This document shows positions 5,278 through 8,574 of a DNA stretch of 8,574 bases, one piece after another; position 1 is the first letter of the stretch, and the number at the start of each line of letters is the position of its first letter. The stretch comes from Candidatus Omnitrophota bacterium (GTDB lineage: Bacteria > Ratteibacteria > UBA8468 > B48-G9 > JAFGKM01), in assembly GCA_023818785.1 (NCBI GenBank), contig JAMWCO010000054.1, positions 1 through 8,574 on the forward strand, in the 5' to 3' direction. The position numbers and the translations under genes are program-made. The notes below the pieces were generated by a model. The model saw only the letters and a program-made list of their open reading frames with translations, made no database searches and was not told the origin of the DNA.

Positions 5278-6351
5278 ATGGAATTAAAAAAAGATTTTAA
5301 ATATTCTCTACTTGTTCCTACAAGTATGGGTGTTAGAATTACACCTTTTAATATGCAGCCAGTTCATACAAGTAATCTTTATATAATGCAAGCAACAAGT
5401 GCAGAATCAAATGTAGCAAGTGTATCTTCTTATCTTGGGTTACCAGTTAAAGTTTTAACTGCTTTTGTAAAAGGAAGTCCAATTGCAAAATTTATAAAAG
5501 AAAATTTGAAAAGTAGAGGGATAGATATTGAAGCAAAAGAAGTCCCCCAAGGAGGTCCTTGGGGTTATAGGCATCAGTTTAATATTGCTGATACTGGCTA
5601 TGGAGTTAGAGCACCAAGAGTTTGGAATGATAGAGCAGGAGAGGTTGGAAGAACTTTAAAACCAGAAGATTTTGACCTTGAAAGAATTTTTGGAAAGGAA
5701 GGAGTTTGTATAGTTCATATGTCAGGTCTTTTTGCAGCACTTTCTCCAGAAACTGGTAATTTCTGTCTTGAAATATCAAAATTTGCAAAAAAATATGGGA
5801 CAAAGATTTCTTTTGACTTAAATTATAGAGCATCTTTCTGGAAAAATCGTGAGGACCAATTAAGAGAAATATTTACTGAAATCGCAAAAAATACAGATAT
5901 ACTTGTTGGAAATGAAGAGGACTTTCAATTGTGTCTTGGAATTGAAGGGCCTGAAACTGGAGGGAAAAATATAAAAGCACAGATAGATAATTTCAAGAAT
6001 ATGATAGAAAGAACAAAAAAAGTATTTCCAAATGTTAGTGTATTTGCTACAACATTAAGAGAAGTAATAAGTGCACAAAAGCATCTATGGGGAGCAATTA
6101 TGTCAGTTGAGGATAGATGGTATGTTATTGAACCAAGAGAAATTTTTGTTCTTGATAGGATTGGTGGAGGAGATGCTTTTGTTGGTGGTCTTTTATATGG
6201 TATTTTAAAGGGTTGGGATGAAGAAAAATGGATACAGTTTGGATGGGCTTGTGGTGCTTATGTAGTAACACTTTTAACTGACTATGCTCAAATTCTTGAT
6301 GAAGAAGAAATATGGAGTGTTTGGGAAGGAAATGTAAGAGTAAAAAGATAA
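5278..6351 (+). CDS. PfkB-family sugar kinase, 2-keto-3-deoxygluconate kinase-like
   Basis: This is a ribokinase/PfkB-family kinase that transfers phosphate from ATP to a sugar or sugar acid. The closest recognisable type is 2-keto-3-deoxygluconate (KDG) kinase, which makes KDPG for the Entner-Doudoroff route. Near the C-terminus, DRIGGGDAFVGG contains the anion-hole/catalytic signature GGGD with the catalytic base Asp299; FDLNYR (179-184) matches the FDPNYR motif of KDG and related kinases. NDRAGEVGRTL in the first half corresponds to the substrate-facing YRA-type segment of KDG kinases but differs from it. At 357 residues it is longer than the usual 310-340. The ATG at 5278 has AAGGAG upstream with normal spacing. 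Its stop codon directly abuts the stop of the convergent gene. Fructokinase or 5-dehydro-2-deoxygluconokinase (IolC) remain possible; PfkB membership is secure. Confidence 0.82.
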   Translation: MELKKDFKYSLLVPTSMGVRITPFNMQPVHTSNLYIMQATSAESNVASVSSYLGLPVKVLTAFVKGSPIAKFIKENLKSRGIDIEAKEVPQGGPWGYRHQFNIADTGYGVRAPRVWNDRAGEVGRTLKPEDFDLERIFGKEGVCIVHMSGLFAALSPETGNFCLEISKFAKKYGTKISFDLNYRASFWKNREDQLREIFTEIAKNTDILVGNEEDFQLCLGIEGPETGGKNIKAQIDNFKNMIERTKKVFPNVSVFATTLREVISAQKHLWGAIMSVEDRWYVIEPREIFVLDRIGGGDAFVGGLLYGILKGWDEEKWIQFGWACGAYVVTLLTDYAQILDEEEIWSVWEGNVRVKR

Positions 6352-7968
6352 TCAAAAATACATATTTTCTGCAAGGAGATAGTCAAAATCTTTTTCTATT
6401 TCATTTATTTTTATATGTTTTACTTTTAAAGAAATCTCTTCAGCAATTTTTCTTCTTTCATAACATAATAATACTTCTCTTGCTCCTTCAAGTGCACCAT
6501 TTCCTATCTTTATAACTTTATTCTTATCAACTTCTGGAATTAACCCAATTCTCATAGCACTTTCTATATTTATGAAATTTCCAAATCCACCTGCAATAAA
6601 AATTTTATCAATCTCTTTAATATCAACTTGATAAATCTTTGATAAAACCCGCCAACTTGTCTTTATTGCTGATTTTGAAGTTATAAGTTGAAATATATCT
6701 TGCTGATTTATTTTTATATCTCCTGTAATATAAAATTCGTTATTTTTAAGTCTTGCCTTTTCATCAATTATCCCATTTTTTAACATCTCACTTAAAAGGT
6801 CAATTAAACCAGAACCACATATCCCAATAGGATACTTATCTCCAATTGTAGAATAATAAACCTTCCCATTTATTATTTTAACTTCTTTTATTGCTCCTTC
6901 AATCCCACCAACACCACAACTTATATTTACTCCTTCAAAAGCACCACCTGCAGCAGCAGATGTAGCAAGAAGTTTATCTTTATTTCCTATAACTACTTCT
7001 CCATTTGTTCCAATATCTATAAGCATACATATTTTTTCTTCTTTATAAATTTCAGATGCAAGAATATCAGCAACAATATCTGCACCAATATGACCACCAA
7101 TTAAAGGGAGACCATAAATTTCACCATTTTTATTTATCTTTATTCCTATCTCATCAGGTTTTTTCACTAATCCTTCATAATTTAATGGTTCATAAGGTAT
7201 TTTCCCAAGTGTAGATATGTCAATAATAAAAAATATATCCCTCATTGTTGAATTCCCAACAACAACAACTTCATATATTTTTTCACATATTTTTTTATCA
7301 AATTTATCAATCTCTTCATTTATCATATCAACAACTACTTTTTGCAATTCATAGATTTTTTGTTTTCTTTCTTGTTCATTTAGAAATCTTTTCTCACTCT
7401 TATCAACCATTGCATATTCTATTCTTGAAATTACATCATTGCCATATATAACTTGTGGGTTTGTTCTTGCAATAGTTCCAATAATATCTCCTTTTTCAAG
7501 GTCAACTATATCAAAAACAATTGTTGTAGTTCCTATATCAATTGCAAGACCATAAATTCCTCCTTTATAAAAATCTATTTGTTTTCCATTTTTAAAAACT
7601 TTCCCATTTTTTACTTTAAAAAGTGGACAAATCTCAAGTTCTCTTTCCATTCCATATTTTAAAATTTCATATTCGCCAAATTCTTTTATATAAACAATAA
7701 TATCTGAAATATCTTTAATAACTCTTGCCTGACAAGCCAATCTATATTTTGAAGGAAGATTAAATTTTTTTTCTGCAGAAGTAATTGGATTTAAATTTTC
7801 TTGTCCTTTTTCAATCCTTACTATACATTTTCCACATTTTCCAATTCCTCCACATTCTGCATTTATTTTAACTTTTAATTTCTGAGCATAATCAAGAATT
7901 GTAAGTCCTGGATGAATTTTAAATCCATCTTTACCATTTTTAAACTGCGGAAAATATATTTTACCCAT
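6352..7968 (-). CDS. Corrinoid-activation protein (RACE/DUF4445): 2Fe-2S plus ASKHA ATPase
   Basis: Family members use ATP to drive reduction of inactive Co(II) corrinoid proteins to Co(I) during anaerobic methyl transfer, for example O-demethylation or the Wood-Ljungdahl pathway. With M1 at 7968, Cys39, Cys45, Cys48 and Cys79 form the plant-type 2Fe-2S ligand set (C-X5-C-X2-C-X30-C). After a linker comes the ASKHA fold: AIDIGTTT (142-149), NPQVIYGNDVISRI (170-183), GNSTM, DIGTNGE, GGAFEG, GICGSGL and AGGFGNF. There is no C-terminal 4Fe-4S domain, unlike RamA. The frame could open at TTG 7995, overlapping the upstream gene by 23 nt, but ATG 7968 is preferred: it lies 4 nt after that gene's stop and MGKIYFPQF fits the domain start. 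Neither start has a clear Shine-Dalgarno, so reinitiation after the isomerase is likely. No corrinoid protein or methyltransferase is visible in the window, so the partner is unknown. Confidence 0.88.
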   Translation of the reverse strand: MGKIYFPQFKNGKDGFKIHPGLTILDYAQKLKVKINAECGGIGKCGKCIVRIEKGQENLNPITSAEKKFNLPSKYRLACQARVIKDISDIIVYIKEFGEYEILKYGMERELEICPLFKVKNGKVFKNGKQIDFYKGGIYGLAIDIGTTTIVFDIVDLEKGDIIGTIARTNPQVIYGNDVISRIEYAMVDKSEKRFLNEQERKQKIYELQKVVVDMINEEIDKFDKKICEKIYEVVVVGNSTMRDIFFIIDISTLGKIPYEPLNYEGLVKKPDEIGIKINKNGEIYGLPLIGGHIGADIVADILASEIYKEEKICMLIDIGTNGEVVIGNKDKLLATSAAAGGAFEGVNISCGVGGIEGAIKEVKIINGKVYYSTIGDKYPIGICGSGLIDLLSEMLKNGIIDEKARLKNNEFYITGDIKINQQDIFQLITSKSAIKTSWRVLSKIYQVDIKEIDKIFIAGGFGNFINIESAMRIGLIPEVDKNKVIKIGNGALEGAREVLLCYERRKIAEEISLKVKHIKINEIEKDFDYLLAENMYF

Positions 7969-7972
7969 TTTT

Positions 7973-8574
7973 TTATATAAGACCAGATTTTTCAAAAATT
8001 TTTAATAAATATCCACCAGTTAATCTTACTGCAATTTCATCAGGAAGTTCATTTACTTTTTTATTAAATGGTTCAGGTGTTATAGGTCCATCATATTCAA
8101 TCTTTTTAAGTGTTTTTAAAAAATTTACTAAATCAATTACTCCTGTCTCTCCAGGCAAAAACCTTTCATTATCAACTAACTTTTCCTTAGGTATATCTGG
8201 TGCATCATTAATATGAACATAAATTATATCTTCTCCTTTCAATTTTTTAATATCTTCAATTTTCCCATCAGAAGCATAAAGATGCCAACTATCAAGTAAA
8301 ATTCCTGCATTTTCCATTTTTAATTTTTTAATAAATTCAAGCAATTGTTCAAGATTACAGATAAACTCATATTTATGATTTATTCTTACACTTTTTGTTC
8401 CTATAAATTCAAATCCAATTCTACAACCATATTTTTCTATAATTTTACATATCTTTTGTGCTCTCTTTAAATGGAATTCAAAATTTTCTTTATATTGTAA
8501 GTTATCAGAAAAAGGAATAATCCATGTATATATTCTATAAGCAGAGATTCTTTTTGCAATTTTTAAATATTCTT
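7973..8574 (-). CDS. Sugar phosphate isomerase/epimerase, TIM barrel (5' end outside window)
   Basis: Only the C-terminal 199 residues are present; the frame is open to the window edge and the start lies beyond 8574. The sequence fits the AP-endonuclease-2-like / xylose-isomerase-like barrel (PF01261), metal-dependent isomerases and epimerases of sugars, inositols and hydroxypyruvate. Likely metal ligands appear in the usual order: Glu in FEFIG (8408-8410), Asp and His in LLDSWH (8291-8293, 8282-8284), His in YVHINDAP (8213-8215) and Glu in TPEPFN (8072-8074). LPGETGVIDL between the last two is also characteristic. A TTG at 8342-8344 is an internal leucine codon, not the start, because coding continues upstream. 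The stop is 4 nt before the corrinoid-activator ATG, so the two genes form one operon. The substrate cannot be determined. Confidence 0.88.
   Translation of the reverse strand, partial: EYLKIAKRISAYRIYTWIIPFSDNLQYKENFEFHLKRAQKICKIIEKYGCRIGFEFIGTKSVRINHKYEFICNLEQLLEFIKKLKMENAGILLDSWHLYASDGKIEDIKKLKGEDIIYVHINDAPDIPKEKLVDNERFLPGETGVIDLVNFLKTLKKIEYDGPITPEPFNKKVNELPDEIAVRLTGGYLLKIFEKSGLI

Noticed and set aside
6355..6368. AAAATA-CA-TATTTT dyad after the kinase gene as a terminator
   Set aside because: Only A/T pairs with a 2-nt loop. It lies inside the opposing coding region and has no following T run of note.
7245..7662. Plus-strand frames opposite the corrinoid activator
   Set aside because: They are antisense to a gene with clear motifs on the minus strand and show no domain of their own.
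7969..7995. Extended TTG start for the corrinoid activator
   Set aside because: It would overlap the upstream gene by 23 nt. ATG 7968 directly follows the upstream stop and fits the domain start better.
1..8574. CRISPR array, insertion sequence, phage genes or toxin-antitoxin modules
   Set aside because: No regularly spaced direct repeats, transposase or integrase motifs, or known toxin pairs were seen on either strand.

Overview
This window reads as a compact, AT-rich bacterial chromosome segment (roughly 30% G+C by eye). It probably comes from an anaerobic, sugar-fermenting bacterium of a poorly cultured lineage. The grounds are the bacterial tRNA and Shine-Dalgarno sites, very tight gene packing, an ADP-forming acyl-CoA synthetase typical of fermenters, a corrinoid-activating iron-sulfur protein typical of anaerobes, and several sugar-metabolism families. 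The lineage cannot be fixed from the sequence; Omnitrophota/Ratteibacteria-like or similar candidate phyla are only a guess.

Layout, left to right. Positions 1-582 hold no convincing gene. They carry three copies of a GCAAAATTTTGTT motif, a minus-strand terminator-like hairpin, a perfect 22-bp palindrome and a GC-rich palindrome. Next, on the minus strand, are tRNA-Pro(UGG), a second GC-rich palindrome and an elongated TalC/FSA-type transaldolase (583-1525). Divergent from the tRNA is a doubtful small basic ORF (1594-1785). It is followed by a plus-strand pair: a fused alpha-beta ADP-forming acetyl/acyl-CoA synthetase (1823-3913) and a Gfo/Idh/MocA NAD(P)-dependent sugar dehydrogenase (3927-4985). 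A short minus-strand gene (4987-5223) encodes only the C-terminal part of a DUF1980/YcgQ-type protein. It is divergent from a PfkB-family 2-keto-3-deoxygluconate kinase-like gene (5278-6351). Abutting that gene head-on is a minus-strand pair: a partial TIM-barrel sugar isomerase/epimerase (7973-8574, running off the window) and a 2Fe-2S/ASKHA corrinoid-activation protein (RACE/DUF4445, 6352-7968), only 4 nt apart.

Taken together, the genes look like a carbohydrate or sugar-acid degradation neighbourhood. The oxidoreductase and isomerase would modify an unusual sugar, the KDG-type kinase would feed the Entner-Doudoroff end, the transaldolase would handle C3/C6 sugar phosphates, and the acyl-CoA synthetase would recover ATP as acetate is released. 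The corrinoid activator is the odd member. It suggests that a methyl group, for example from a methoxylated compound or methylated sugar, may enter the pathway through a corrinoid protein encoded outside the window. This joint picture is inference from families and gene order. I see no CRISPR array, transposase, phage gene or toxin-antitoxin pair.
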